Shown: piece after piece, positions 1 to 10,400 of the stretch | How the letters are laid out: each line of letters opens with the position of its first letter | Numbering within the stretch: the first letter of the stretch is position 1 | NCBI GenBank assembly: GCA_017744715.1 | Contig: JAGIAT010000007.1 | Location: 1 to 64,000, forward strand | DNA: 64,000 nucleotides | Reading direction: 5' to 3' | Source of the DNA: Niabella sp. | GTDB lineage: Bacteria > Bacteroidota > Bacteroidia > Chitinophagales > Chitinophagaceae | Made by a program: the position numbers and the translations under genes | Notes under the pieces: model-generated | The model's input: the letters and a program-made list of their open reading frames with translations, nothing else | Databases searched by the model: none | What the model was told of the DNA's origin: nothing

Positions 1-1878
1 CTGGGTATGAACCGGGGCTATGTCAACAGCGGAAGCACTGCCACTACCAACTTCTTTGGCTTTGACCTGGCCTATGACAAGACTAACAATAACAAGGTCT
101 CCGAAAGCAACGGGGCGGTAAGCAATTATACCACGGCCTTTTATAACGGTAATATCGCCGGTATGAGCTGGCGGGGCCAGGGTTCCGGTGGTACGGGAGA
201 AATCCGTCGGTACGATTTTAGTTATGACAATGCCAACCGGCTGATGAAGGCAGACTTTAAACAATACGCCGGCAGTGGTTTTGATGCCAATGGCAACTTT
301 ACCAGCCAAATGGGGGATGGTAACCCCGGCAACCCCGGCAGTGCCTACGACCTCAACGGGAATATCCAATCCATGACGCAGCAGGGACTGTACCAGGGTG
401 CCAAGACGACGATTGACCAGCTGACGTATACATATAACCCGGGTAGCAATAAGTTATTAAAAGTAAAAGATGCTCAAACGACGCAATACAATCTGGGTGA
501 TTTTCATGACGGCATTAGCGGGAATAATAACGACTACTTTTATGATGCCAACGGAAACCTTACCCAGGATCTGAACAAAAATATCAGCACGATCAGCTAT
601 AATATGTTAAATTTACCGGAGCTGATTTATGTGGATGGTAGAGGCGGCATTGCCTACCTGTATGATGCGGCGGGTAATAAGCTGAGTAAAACCGTATATG
701 ACGCCGTTGCAGGCCAGAAGATAACGACCTACCTGGGGAGTATGATCTTTGAAAATGATGTATTGCAACATGTGGGCATGGAAGAGGGCCGGTTCCGTCC
801 AAATGGTACAGCCTTTACGGCAGACTACTTCCTGAAGGATCATTTGGGTAATGTGCGATCGATGATCAATGAAGATAGGACCCTGCTGGAAGAGACACAT
901 TACTATCCATTCGGGTTGACGATGAAAGGTGTCGGGCATGAACAGACGGCAAGCAATCTACACAATAAAAGGAAGTATAATGGAATTGAATTTGATGAGG
1001 ATTTAGGGATCGAAGCATATGAAGCCTTTTTTAGAAACCTGGATCCTCAAACAGGGCGTTGGTGGCAGATCGATCCGAAGATAGAAGGGCAAGAAGATTT
1101 GTCGCCATATAATGCTATGGCTAATGACCCGATCAAACTGAGTGATCCTTTAGGTGATGAACCAGATGGTGATGGCGATGGGCCAGGTCCAAGCATTGGT
1201 ACAAGGATCTGGGGTGCGGTAAAAGCGGTAGGAGGAGTTGTTGAAATGATTGCTGGTGGTGCAGGAGGTGTTGCAACTTCATGGACGGGTTTAGGAGCTG
1301 TAGCTGGTGGTGCTGCAGTAGTTCATGGCGCAGATGTCGCAACTGCTGGGTTTAAAGAACTTTGGACGGGCCAGCCTGCTCAAACATTTACAGTACAAGG
1401 CATTAGTAAAGGATTGCAAGCGGCTGGTGTGTCAGAGCAAAAGGCTAATACAGTTGCAGGATATACTGATGCTGGCGTTAGTATTGTATTAACGGCAGGT
1501 GTCGGCCTGGCAGCCAATGCTTCAAAAGCAGAGATGGTAACTGTTTATCGAGGTGTTAATGAATCTCATCCAGGATTTACCGATGCTTTAAAGGGTAACG
1601 CTAATCCTAGGGGTGGTACTGCAACTGCTGCCGAACATAACGCGGGAAATACAAGTAGTAAATTTACCTCCTGGACTACTAATAAAAATGTTGCAGTGAA
1701 CTATGCAAAGCGTCCTTCTGGCGGAGGCGTTGTAATGTCAAAAACGGTAAAAGCATCTTCTGTTGTAAAAAGCCCCAGTCTCAAAAATGTTGTTTTGAAA
1801 CAGTCAGGTAAAAAGGTGAACGAATCAGAATTTTTATTGAAAGGAAAGGTGCGAAATGCTAATGTAGAGCACTATTAA
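1..1878 (+). CDS. RHS repeat-associated polymorphic toxin, 3' part, with ADP-ribosyltransferase-like tip
   Basis: The reading frame is open from base 1, so the gene starts upstream of the window; the ATG at 7 is internal, because the same Leu-Gly-Met-Asn-Arg-Gly stretch lies deep inside the complete RHS gene at 50592. Residues 1-380 (counted from 7) carry YD/RHS repeats and the RHS-associated core, ending at the junction DPLGD near residue 383. The variable tip follows: an Asp/Gly-rich linker, a small-residue-rich hydrophobic segment (about 400-440), and a C-terminal domain with VYRGV, FTSWT and NESEFLLKG. These match the order of the R-S-E active-site motifs of ADP-ribosyltransferase toxins. 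The toxin would be released inside the RHS shell and modify a target-cell component; that activity is inferred. Codon use becomes AT-richer after the core, as expected for an exchanged tip. A candidate immunity gene follows 11 bp downstream. Confidence 0.85.
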   Translation: MGMNRGYVNSGSTATTNFFGFDLAYDKTNNNKVSESNGAVSNYTTAFYNGNIAGMSWRGQGSGGTGEIRRYDFSYDNANRLMKADFKQYAGSGFDANGNFTSQMGDGNPGNPGSAYDLNGNIQSMTQQGLYQGAKTTIDQLTYTYNPGSNKLLKVKDAQTTQYNLGDFHDGISGNNNDYFYDANGNLTQDLNKNISTISYNMLNLPELIYVDGRGGIAYLYDAAGNKLSKTVYDAVAGQKITTYLGSMIFENDVLQHVGMEEGRFRPNGTAFTADYFLKDHLGNVRSMINEDRTLLEETHYYPFGLTMKGVGHEQTASNLHNKRKYNGIEFDEDLGIEAYEAFFRNLDPQTGRWWQIDPKIEGQEDLSPYNAMANDPIKLSDPLGDEPDGDGDGPGPSIGTRIWGAVKAVGGVVEMIAGGAGGVATSWTGLGAVAGGAAVVHGADVATAGFKELWTGQPAQTFTVQGISKGLQAAGVSEQKANTVAGYTDAGVSIVLTAGVGLAANASKAEMVTVYRGVNESHPGFTDALKGNANPRGGTATAAEHNAGNTSSKFTSWTTNKNVAVNYAKRPSGGGVVMSKTVKASSVVKSPSLKNVVLKQSGKKVNESEFLLKGKVRNANVEHY

Positions 1879-1889
1879 ATATTTATAAT

Positions 1890-2132
1890 ATGGAAATGTT
1901 TCCAGATTTAAAGCAGAATGAAGTAGCTCTTCTTAGGGCAGAAAAAAAAACAGGGCACGTTTTAGATGAGAGTTTTTTGTTAGCATTAAATGATAGCCAA
2001 AAAGTATATACTATATTTGATTCATTCGATGAGGCTCGAATATTTGCGCAAGGAATTATTGATTCTAATAATGATATTGAGATCGTTATATATTCCAGTA
2101 GCAATGAAGTTTTGTATTATTCAAACGAGTAA
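1890..2132 (+). CDS. Candidate immunity protein for the ART-like RHS tip
   Basis: This encodes an 80-residue acidic soluble protein with no signal peptide or membrane segment. It begins 11 bp after the RHS stop codon on the same strand, which is the standard position for the cognate immunity gene of a polymorphic toxin. I do not recognise a family. The mixed-charge, Asp/Glu-rich composition (for example FDSFDEAR and DSNNDIEI) is typical of small immunity proteins that mask a toxin active site. The function is inferred from position only. A hairpin repeat begins 13 nt after its stop. Confidence 0.6.
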   Translation: MEMFPDLKQNEVALLRAEKKTGHVLDESFLLALNDSQKVYTIFDSFDEARIFAQGIIDSNNDIEIVIYSSSNEVLYYSNE

Positions 2133-2144
2133 CTTACCCCTTTC

Positions 2145-2200
2145 GCGCAGGTCTGTAGCAGGATTGGTGTGATAGCCGACCTGTGCTATTTCGTTACTTG
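2145..2200 (+). repeat. RHS-linked hairpin repeat, copy a
   Basis: The element has a 9-bp stem, GCGCAGGTC paired with GACCTGTGC, and a 24-nt loop containing TGTAGC and GTGATAGC. It is followed by TTCGTTACT. Related copies lie at 2229, 46136 and 55269. This copy starts 13 nt after the immunity gene stop. Confidence 0.65.
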
Positions 2201-2228
2201 TTTATCTGCATTCTTTGGTCCCCCTCTA

Positions 2229-2285
2229 GCGCTGGTCTGCGGCAAAGGGAAGTGTAATAGCTGACCTGTGCAGGTTTGTTACTTG
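2229..2285 (+). repeat. RHS-linked hairpin repeat, copy b (degenerate)
   Basis: This is a tandem, more diverged copy of the preceding hairpin. GCGCTGGTC pairs with GACCTGTGC with one mismatch, the loop ends in AATAGCT, and the flank GTTACTTG is kept. It begins 28 nt after copy a. Confidence 0.5.
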
Positions 2286-2459
2286 TTAGCTGCTTGTCTT
2301 ATAGCCTATGATCCATATGCTACGCATTGTATTTGGTAAGCCTATTCTGTTGCAGGCCTGTACTAAATGCCTTGAATTTTTTTCTGATCATACCGGTTCC
2401 AATTAAGGACATTTGAGCTTTGGGGGTTGATACCCATAAGGATATTTGCGTCCAATCAT

Positions 2460-2552
2460 ATGACCTGGTATTTTGTCTCAACTTTTTTACTGCTGTCAAT
2501 AGCCTCTTTTGCAGGACTGCTCTTTTTCAAAAGAAGTCAGTCAGGCGCCTGA
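2460..2552 (+). CDS. Possible 30-residue single-span membrane peptide
   Basis: A short ORF starts at an ATG and encodes Met-Thr-Trp followed by one strongly hydrophobic helix (FVSTFLLLSIASFAGLLFF) and a basic tail, KRSQSGA. The frame is open for some distance upstream, so it could instead be the remnant of a larger membrane protein. No neighbour supports a function and no family is recognised. Confidence 0.2.
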   Translation: MTWYFVSTFLLLSIASFAGLLFFKRSQSGA

Positions 2553-2943
2553 TGTCCGCATTGGAAAGCGTAAAGCATAACGATAGTTCATAAAATCGTT
2601 TTCCTGATTTTGCGGACCATCAGTTCATTGTTGAGCTTCAACCTGAAATAAATTGTTGATGACCGCGCATTTCGGCCATCAATTTTCAACCGATCAGTAC
2701 AGTGCAGGTTAGTTAGGAAAAAATAATGTGCTACATTCACGCCAGGCTGGTGGAAAAAGCAGGTTTGAATGATAACGATTGCAAAGCGGAGCTTCTTCTG
2801 TGCTCAACACTGCGCACAGGATGCTTTCCCTGCCACGGCCGGCAGTATGTATCGGGCGGAACGGGTTTGTAAGGTATATCCGCCGCTACGCCCGTTTCAT
2901 CATACGGTGTACGTAAATAACGGCTGTTTTAAATGGTAGATAT
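2553..2943 (+). other. Gene-free stretch upstream of the GH20 gene
   Basis: I see no convincing ORF or RNA here. The promoter of the GH20-esterase-hydrolase operon presumably lies in this stretch, but I could not identify a clear TTTG / TAnnTTTG pair. Confidence 0.3.
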
Positions 2944-4554
2944 ATGAAAGGATTGGTTATTTGTTTCTGCTTGGGTTTATGCGCTGCCGGGTTGCAGGCA
3001 CAGGAAGTGTCATTGAACCTGGTTCCCCAACCGGCATCCGTCCAGTTAAAAAAGGGAAGGGTGTTGCTGACATCAACCAGCACCGTTTATGTGGATGAGC
3101 GGTTCCGGATCGATACAGCCTATTGGGAAAGCGTTCTGAAAGAAACGGGGATCGGCTTTCAATGGGTGGGGCGATCTGAGAAGGCAACGATCCGTTTCCG
3201 GTTGCATGCGGGTGAGCCGCAGGCAAAGGACGAGTCGTATACACTCGATATCCGCAACCGGGGCGGGCTGCCCGAAGTGCATGCGCTGGCCAACGGCGGC
3301 AATGGATTGTTGTACGCCCTGCAAACCCTGCGCCAGCTGGTACAGCAACAGGGAACGGAAGAACGGTTCCTTCCGGTTTGCACTGTTTTCGATAAACCGG
3401 CATTCTCCTGGAGGGCCTTTATGCTGGATGAGAGCCGCAATTTTCATGGCAAGGAAATGGTAAAACGGCTGCTGGATGAAATGGCCCGTTTAAAACTCAA
3501 TACCTTTCACTGGCATTTGGTAGATGACCCGGCCTGGCGGCTGGAAATAAAAAAGTACCCGCTGCTGACGCGTGTCGCTTCAAGGGGCAACTTCGGTCAT
3601 ATGGTTCATTTTCAAAATGCGGAAAGCCGTTTGGATAGCTTATTTCTGGAACCTCCGGCACAATTCTATTTTCAAAAAGATATCCGGGAAATCGTTGCTT
3701 ACGCGCATGCCCGGGGCATCGTGGTCATCCCCGAAATTGAAGTGCCCGGCCATGCCTCGGCTTCCATTTTTGCCTATCCCTGGCTGGGTGCAAGCAGCAA
3801 GTTAACGGGTAACCCGGTGCATGGAGATCTGTATGATATTACGGATCCTAAAGTAGAACAATTCCTGCACGATGTACTGGATGAAGTAATGACGCTTTTC
3901 CCGGATGGAATGATACATATTGGTGGCGATGAAGCGGATTACCGGCGCTGGGAGGCTTCAAAACCCGTTAATGACTTTATGAAAGCGCATGCCATTTCAA
4001 CGTATTCAGATCTGCAGGTATGGGCCATCAACCGGATGTCGCAATACATTGCGTCAAAGGGATACCGCATGATCGGGTGGAACGAAATTACAGGCGATAA
4101 TATACGGGAGGAAGCACATGTAAAAGCCGGGCAATCGGAACAACTGGCAAAGGGCACGTTGGTACAGTTCTGGGATGGAAAAGTAGCACTGGTAAATAAA
4201 GCAATCGCCCAGGGTTATGATGTAGTAAATTCAGACCGGCATTTTACCTACCTGGATTATCCTTATGAAACCACCTCCCTGGAGAAGGCGTACGCTTTTA
4301 ACCCCGTTCCGGAAGGGATCGCTCAAAAAGATCAGCCGAAAATATTGGGAATCGGTGCCCAGATGTGGGGCGAATTTATTCCAACCAGCGAGCGGCTTTA
4401 TTATCAAACCTTCCCGCGCATCGCAGCCTTGGCCGAAACCGGCTGGACGCCGCGCGCAAAAAAGTCGTATCAGGATTTCAGGAAAAGACTGGCGCCATTC
4501 GAGAAAATATGGATGGACAAGGGCTTTATTATCCATCAGAAAGGAAAATATTAA
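2944..4554 (+). CDS. GH20 beta-N-acetylhexosaminidase, secreted
   Basis: This encodes a 536-residue exported enzyme with an N-terminal signal peptide (MKGLVICFCLGLCAAGLQA, cleaved before QE). It removes terminal beta-linked GlcNAc or GalNAc from oligosaccharides in the periplasm or on the outer surface. After the signal come the N-terminal GH20b-type domain (about 25-150) and the TIM barrel. The barrel opens with SWRAFMLDESRNFHG, includes FHWHLVDDPAWRLEI, and carries the catalytic Asp329-Glu330 pair in HIGGDEADYRRW. The Asp orients the substrate acetamido group for substrate-assisted catalysis and the Glu is the acid/base. Length is normal for Bacteroidota GH20 enzymes. The next gene starts 3 bp after the stop, so the three hydrolases to 7036 form an operon. 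The HexNAc specificity suggests an amino-sugar in the target glycan. Confidence 0.93.
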   Translation: MKGLVICFCLGLCAAGLQAQEVSLNLVPQPASVQLKKGRVLLTSTSTVYVDERFRIDTAYWESVLKETGIGFQWVGRSEKATIRFRLHAGEPQAKDESYTLDIRNRGGLPEVHALANGGNGLLYALQTLRQLVQQQGTEERFLPVCTVFDKPAFSWRAFMLDESRNFHGKEMVKRLLDEMARLKLNTFHWHLVDDPAWRLEIKKYPLLTRVASRGNFGHMVHFQNAESRLDSLFLEPPAQFYFQKDIREIVAYAHARGIVVIPEIEVPGHASASIFAYPWLGASSKLTGNPVHGDLYDITDPKVEQFLHDVLDEVMTLFPDGMIHIGGDEADYRRWEASKPVNDFMKAHAISTYSDLQVWAINRMSQYIASKGYRMIGWNEITGDNIREEAHVKAGQSEQLAKGTLVQFWDGKVALVNKAIAQGYDVVNSDRHFTYLDYPYETTSLEKAYAFNPVPEGIAQKDQPKILGIGAQMWGEFIPTSERLYYQTFPRIAALAETGWTPRAKKSYQDFRKRLAPFEKIWMDKGFIIHQKGKY

Positions 4555-4557
4555 CCA

Positions 4558-5751
4558 ATGAGAAGGTATCGGAGTCTGCGCTTCTATGGCTTATGCTTTT
4601 TGTGTATCATAAGTACGCCGGTTGGCGGTCAAAACAACCCGGATGGTACCGTTGTTTTATACAACCAGGTGTTTGGTGCGGGCGGCAACCATCCGGATAT
4701 GATCTTACCGGCCTCGGGTGCCTGCTTTACAGAAAACGGGTTGCTGCTGAACGGAAAAGGAGCGTTGGCGCGGTTAAATAAATACTATGCGCTTGCAGCA
4801 AGGCTGGTGCGTTACCGGGTACGGTTTTCGGCGGATGCTGTTGCCGTTTTTCAAAGTGATCAGCCTGATTTTAAAGCCCGGGTGGATATGGTCCGTAAAA
4901 GTATCGGCATTGATACGAAACCGGAAACGGGCAAGGCGGTTCCTTTCCTGAATTCCAAACATGATTACCTCGTAGAAGTGCACCGCGATTACCAGACGGC
5001 AATGCTGAAACTGGTTGACCTGCATACCGGCGCTGCAGACAGTGTTACCGCAACCATGGATGGACAGGGAGGGGTGCGTGCAGGAGCAACAGGCGCTGGT
5101 TTTTTTGTGGGGCTTCAGCACGACTATTATTGTTTTGGGCTGGCGGAAGGCTCCGGCATCTGGATACAGCAAATGACGGTGCTTTCGAAAGCAGGTAATG
5201 TAAAGCTGCTGTTGTACGGTGATTCTATTACCGAGCCGGAAGGATATTTTCCAACATCCGGGTTTGCTGCATCCTGGACGCAGCTGATCCGGCAGCGGAT
5301 CGCCGGAACCGTTATTTCCAGCGGCCGCGGCGGAACAACCATTAACGAATTGCTGATGCGCATCAAAAATGAATTGCCCTTTTTGAAGGCCAGGTATGTG
5401 ATGGTAACCATTGGCACCAACGGCGGCAATACCGAAGAAAACCTGGGAGCCCTGGTTGAATACATCCGATCGCAGGGTGCCATTCCCATTCTTAATAATA
5501 TTCCAGCAAATGAAAGCGGAAGCCAGGTGCCGGTTAATGCAGTTATTGAAAAAGTACGCCAGCGGTATAAGATCAAAGGAGCGCGGTTTGATCATGCAAC
5601 CTCACTGGATGCTGATGGCGCCGTGGTTGATAAAACCACGATGTGGCATGAGGACTACGACTTTGGTCAGATCTACCATCACCCGAACAGGAAGGGCTCA
5701 GGGCTGATGTACCTGCAAACATTAAAGGATGTACCGGAGATTTATGAATAA
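4558..5751 (+). CDS. SGNH/GDSL-type hydrolase (probable carbohydrate esterase)
   Basis: This 397-residue protein has a signal peptide with likely cleavage after VGG or GGQ. The N-terminal half (about 25-200) is a beta-sandwich-like region. The C-terminal half is an SGNH hydrolase: block I LLYGDSITE with nucleophile Ser223, the Gly of block II in GRGGTTINE, block III in TIGTNGGN, and the block V His in YHHPNRKG (His374/375). Such enzymes in polysaccharide loci usually remove acetyl or methyl groups from glycans, which would expose sites for the neighbouring GH20. It is translationally close to the GH20 gene (3 bp) and overlaps the start of the next gene by 8 bp. The exact ester is unknown. Confidence 0.85.
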   Translation: MRRYRSLRFYGLCFLCIISTPVGGQNNPDGTVVLYNQVFGAGGNHPDMILPASGACFTENGLLLNGKGALARLNKYYALAARLVRYRVRFSADAVAVFQSDQPDFKARVDMVRKSIGIDTKPETGKAVPFLNSKHDYLVEVHRDYQTAMLKLVDLHTGAADSVTATMDGQGGVRAGATGAGFFVGLQHDYYCFGLAEGSGIWIQQMTVLSKAGNVKLLLYGDSITEPEGYFPTSGFAASWTQLIRQRIAGTVISSGRGGTTINELLMRIKNELPFLKARYVMVTIGTNGGNTEENLGALVEYIRSQGAIPILNNIPANESGSQVPVNAVIEKVRQRYKIKGARFDHATSLDADGAVVDKTTMWHEDYDFGQIYHHPNRKGSGLMYLQTLKDVPEIYE

Positions 5752-7036
5752 CATAGGCGGGTTGATCCTGGTGGCTTGGCTCCTGTTGTCGCTGGCAGCA
5801 CCGGCTCAAAAGAACGCGCGTCCGGCGTACCAGGTGCAACAGGTACCTAATGGCAAAATTTATATAATTACTCAAACGGATCCAACGTATACGTTTGATT
5901 CGGCCCGCTATACGATATTCATTCCGGATAGTATGCCATCCCTTAACGGTGTCTTTGTACATCAGCATGGATGTACCATGGAGGGAACGGGAGCCGCTAC
6001 CGCGTATGATCTGCAATACCAGGCTTTCGCAAAGAAATGGCACCTGGCCGTTGTAGGTCCGGATCTGTATGCTGCAAAAGGAAACTGCCATAACTGGCGG
6101 AACGGGGAATCGGGATCAGGAAAGGCCCTGATTAAAACCCTGGAGGCGGTTGGTGAAATAACCGGTTATCGCCGGCTGGCAGTGCTCCCGTGGTTGCTTT
6201 GGGGACATTCCGGTGGCGGCTATTGGGCTTTGTCGATGTTAAGAACATACCCCGAAAGGATCCTGGCCGTGTTTGGCTATTCGCCTGCGTTTGATCCGGG
6301 CGCTTATCCGCCGGAGGCCTTCAAAGTGCCTGTAATGATGCGGCATGCGGGGCCGGAGGGCGATGCTTGCTGCTGGCAAACATCCATAAAGGCATTTGAC
6401 AGGCTGCGCTCCGGGGGCGGATATGTCAGTATTGCTTACACACCGTATCAGCACCATAATTACAGTTATGTACGGTATATGGCCATCCCGTTCTACGAGG
6501 CCATCCTGCAGCAGCGGCTGCCTGAAAAACCAGGAGCGGGTTATACTGCCATGCGTCCGGTGGATAAGGCCAAGGCATGGCTGGCCGACACCTTACGGTA
6601 TAATTTATTTCCTTCGACGACTTTTACCGGCAATCCATTAAATGCGGCCTGGTTGCCCGATTCAATAACGGCCGTCAAATGGCGGGAATACGTGATCACC
6701 GGTACCGTTACCGACCGAACGCCGCCACCGGCACCTTACGGTTTGCAAATAACCGGCCAACCGGATGGAAGAGTGGTACTTACCTGGAAAGCTGATGCAG
6801 ACGTGGAGTCCGGGATCAGTCATTTTAATATTTACCGGAATCATGTATTGGTGGGGCGCCTGCCGTCAACGGGAACGTATCAGCAGTTTGATACCAACGG
6901 TGATAATGCATATCCGCTGGCAGTACCAAAAATGGAGCAGGTGCTGGCTGCGCCTGTTAGCGAAATGGGTACAATTGCTGTAAGTACTGTAAACCTTTTT
7001 GGACTGGAATCTGCACGGATATCTGCATCCCGATAA
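5744..7036 (+). CDS. Secreted alpha/beta hydrolase with C-terminal Fn3-like domain
   Basis: The start is placed at 5744 because Met-Asn-Asn-Ile then begins a good signal peptide (LVAWLLLSLAAPAQ), with GGAG about 7 nt upstream. An ATG at 5729 is in frame but adds a basic stretch. The catalytic domain has an oxyanion-type FVHQHGCTM strand and the nucleophile elbow LWGHSGGGY with Ser156. HHNYSYVRY near residue 240 is a possible source of the catalytic His. The last 110 residues contain TPPPAPYGLQI and HFNIYRNH, which is a fibronectin type III-like fold. It is probably an esterase or dienelactone-type hydrolase acting with the preceding SGNH enzyme. The start overlaps the upstream stop by 8 bp, implying coupled translation. 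Confidence 0.78.
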   Translation: MNNIGGLILVAWLLLSLAAPAQKNARPAYQVQQVPNGKIYIITQTDPTYTFDSARYTIFIPDSMPSLNGVFVHQHGCTMEGTGAATAYDLQYQAFAKKWHLAVVGPDLYAAKGNCHNWRNGESGSGKALIKTLEAVGEITGYRRLAVLPWLLWGHSGGGYWALSMLRTYPERILAVFGYSPAFDPGAYPPEAFKVPVMMRHAGPEGDACCWQTSIKAFDRLRSGGGYVSIAYTPYQHHNYSYVRYMAIPFYEAILQQRLPEKPGAGYTAMRPVDKAKAWLADTLRYNLFPSTTFTGNPLNAAWLPDSITAVKWREYVITGTVTDRTPPPAPYGLQITGQPDGRVVLTWKADADVESGISHFNIYRNHVLVGRLPSTGTYQQFDTNGDNAYPLAVPKMEQVLAAPVSEMGTIAVSTVNLFGLESARISASR

Positions 7037-7422
7037 GCACCGATATATAAACGCACTGCTATCCAGTATTTGTGCAGCCGTATACCTGCAGGTTAAAAAT
7101 GTATACACGATACTGCTGCAGTTGCATGTGCCGGAAACAGCTTGCCGCATTTGTTTCATATTTTTTTTTGTATTTCAGTACAGTTCAGGACAGTTAGCTT
7201 ATTGCGTTTATTTATTTTTAATCCATCATCTGAAAAACTTTTTAATAGACGGTATGATTGAACGATTGTTTTGTTTGCGTGTGAAAAAGTGCCAGCTTTT
7301 CAGAATTTCTTGCTGAAGAAACAATAACAGAAAATGCCATTAAATGCGGTTTACTCATAGAGCGCACGCCAGCGTATGCTCCTGATAGGCTATATCCCGA
7401 ATCAATAAAAATAAATCAAAAC
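7037..7422 (+). other. Intergenic region upstream of susC
   Basis: This AT-rich 386-bp stretch separates the three-hydrolase operon from the SusC/SusD operon and should contain the susC promoter and leader. Short T-tracts are present near 7160-7175. I could not assign a confident promoter or terminator hairpin. Confidence 0.3.
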
Positions 7423-10400
7423 ATGAAAGTGAAAACCCTGCTGTGTTTTTCCGGACTGAAAGAGCTTACTCTTTGCCTGGTACTCAGTTGTACACTGGCT
7501 GGCATAGCAACAACCGCTGCGCAGGCGCAGGACACCATTAAGGTGTTTGGTAAAGTAATGAATATAGAAGGTGCCGCAGTAGAAAACGCCTCTGTAAGTA
7601 TTAAAGGCTCTTCCAGGGGCATGGCCACGGATCAGAACGGTAATTTTTTTATTATGGCTGCTTCTGATAAAGACTCCATAGAAGTGTCTGCCGTGAATTA
7701 TAAGCCAAAGACGGTACTGGTACGCTCCGGCAAAGAGCTGGTGGTAGTACTGGAGTCGGACGAAAAGGTACAGGCACTTGATCAGGTAGTGGTACAGGTG
7801 GGTTTTGAATCCCGCAGGAAAGAGCAGGTGGTAGGCGCTGTAACATCCGTTAACCCGGAAGAGTTGCGCATCCCCTCCAGTAATCTTACCACGGCGCTGG
7901 CCGGAAGGGTAGCGGGCGTAATCGGCTACCAGCGTACGGGCGAGCCGGGGCGCGATAATGCGGAGTTCTTTGTAAGAGGGGTGACCACCTTTGGCTATAA
8001 GAATGGTCCGCTGATTTTGATTGATGGAATTGAATCCAGCAGTACCGACCTGGCGCGGTTAACCGTAGATGATATTGCCGCCTTTTCCATTTTGAAGGAT
8101 GCTACTTCTACCGCTGTATACGGGGCCAGAGGTGCCAATGGTGTGATTCTTGTGAATACAAAAAAAGGGAAAGTAGGCAGCGCAAAAATATCTCTCCGGG
8201 TTGATCAGGCGTTTTCGATGCCTACAAAAAATATGGAACTGGCCGACCCTGTAACCTATATGAAAATGGCCAATGAAGCCGTGCTTACAAGAGACCGGCT
8301 GGGCACCATTCTCTATTCTGATGATAAGATTAACCGCACCGGGCAACCCGGCTCCAATCCCTATTTATACCCGGCCAACGACTGGAGGGAGATCTTATTT
8401 AAAGATCATACCAGCAACCAGCGCTACGCCCTTAATGTAAGTGGTGGTGGCGGTGTGGCCCGCTACTTTGTTTCCGGGGCCTTAAACCAGGACAACGGTG
8501 TATTGAAAGTGGACCCGGTAAATAATTTTAACAGTAATATCAATCTCAAAAGCTATTCACTGCGTTCGAATATCGATATCGATCTTACAAAAACCACCAT
8601 GCTTACGGTGCGGTTGTATGGCAACTTCGACGATTATCGCGGACCCATTTATAACGGAGAGGAAATGTATGGGATGGTAATGCGCTCCAACCCGGTTCAG
8701 TTCCCGGCCACGTTTCCAAAGGACTCGGCGCATGCGTATGTAAAGCATATTCTTTTTGGTAATAATGTTACCCGGAGCAACCGCGGTTCGCTTTACCTGA
8801 ATCCCTATGCCGAAATGGTAAGAGGTTACCGCGATTGGAACCGCTCCAAAATGATGGCACAGCTGGAAGTGGCGCAGAACCTGGGCGGGTGGATAAAAGG
8901 GCTGAACTTCAGGGGCATGCTGAATGTGGAACGCTATGCTTATAACAGCATTACCCGGTCGTATAACCCGTTCTATTACGAAGTATCCAATTATGATCCG
9001 GTTACGCAAAACTATGCGTATAATGTCATTAACTCTTCTGCCAACCCGCAGCCGGTAGGGCCTATCGGAACAGAGTACCTGAATTTTACCCCGGGCGACC
9101 GCGAAGTGAATTCCAACTTTTATGCACAGGGGGTATTGAATTACGATAACCGGATTCATGAAAAGCATTCCATCAGCGGCATGCTGGTAGGCATTGTGCA
9201 GCAGCGGCTCAATTCCTCGGCCAACACGTTGCTTACTTCCCTGCCATTGAGAAATACCGGACTTTCCGGCCGGTTTACCTATGGGTACGACAGCCGCTAC
9301 CATGCAGAGTTCAATTTCGGGTATAATGGCTCCGAACGTTTTTATAAAGACAAACGCTTTGGATTTTTCCCATCCGGAGGGGTTGCCTGGACCATTCATA
9401 ACGAACCCTTCTTTGAGAAGCTCAGGAATACCGTTAATACGCTCAAGCTGCGCTATACTTACGGAATCATCGGTAACGATGCGATCGGTTCCCCGGATGA
9501 CCGGTTCTTCTATTTATCGGAAGTGAATATGAATACCGGAGAACGCGGCGCCAATTTTGGAAGGGATCTTTCAGGGGCCAGCCGGTACCTGCCCGGGGTT
9601 TTGGTTAAACGATATGCCAATGAAGATATTACCTGGGAAAAATCATACCAGCAAAACCTGGGGCTGGAGCTGGGACTGTTCAATGCCATCACACTGAATG
9701 TTGATTTTTTCAAACAACACCGTACCAATATTTTGATGACGCGGGCATTTATTCCTACTACGATGGGATTGTCTGCGCCCATCCGCGCAAACGTAGGGGA
9801 AGCTTCCTCACAAGGGATTGACGCAGCGCTTACCGTAAGTAAATCGTTCGATAATGGCCTGTTTTTGTCGGCCATGGGCAACTTTACCTATGCCACCAAT
9901 AAGTACCTTGTAAATGAAGAGCCGCAGTATAAAGAACCCTGGCGTTCCAGGGTTGGGCAGAATATCAACCAGGCTTACGGGTATATTGCCGAACGCCTTT
10001 TTGTAGATGATGAAGATGCCTTCAATTCCCCCGCACAGAACTTTGGCCGCCCGGTGCTGGGTGGTGATATTAAGTTCCTGGATGTAAACGGCGACGGGCG
10101 GATCACGGAGGCGGACCAGGTGCCCATCGGGTATCCGACGGTACCGGAAATCGTATACGGATTTGGGCCTTCTGCATCTTATAAAGGGTTTGACCTGTCG
10201 TTATTCTTCCAGGGGCTGGCCAACGAATCGTTCTGGATTGATTATAGTAAGATTACCCCTTTTGTAGACGACCGGCAGGTGCTTAAAGTGATTGCGGATG
10301 ATTTCTGGAGCGAACAGAACCAACATATTTATGCCTTCTGGCCCCGCCTTAGCAATTTTGTGCATCCCAACAATAGCCAGGCAAGTACCTGGTTTATGAG

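Noticed and set aside
4774..5595. Long minus-strand ORF of 273 codons
   Set aside because: It is fully antisense to the SGNH hydrolase, which has clear motifs; the Cys/His-rich antisense translation has no family signature.
8557..9399. Minus-strand ORF of 280 codons inside susC
   Set aside because: It is antisense to well-supported TonB barrel sequence and shows no domain.
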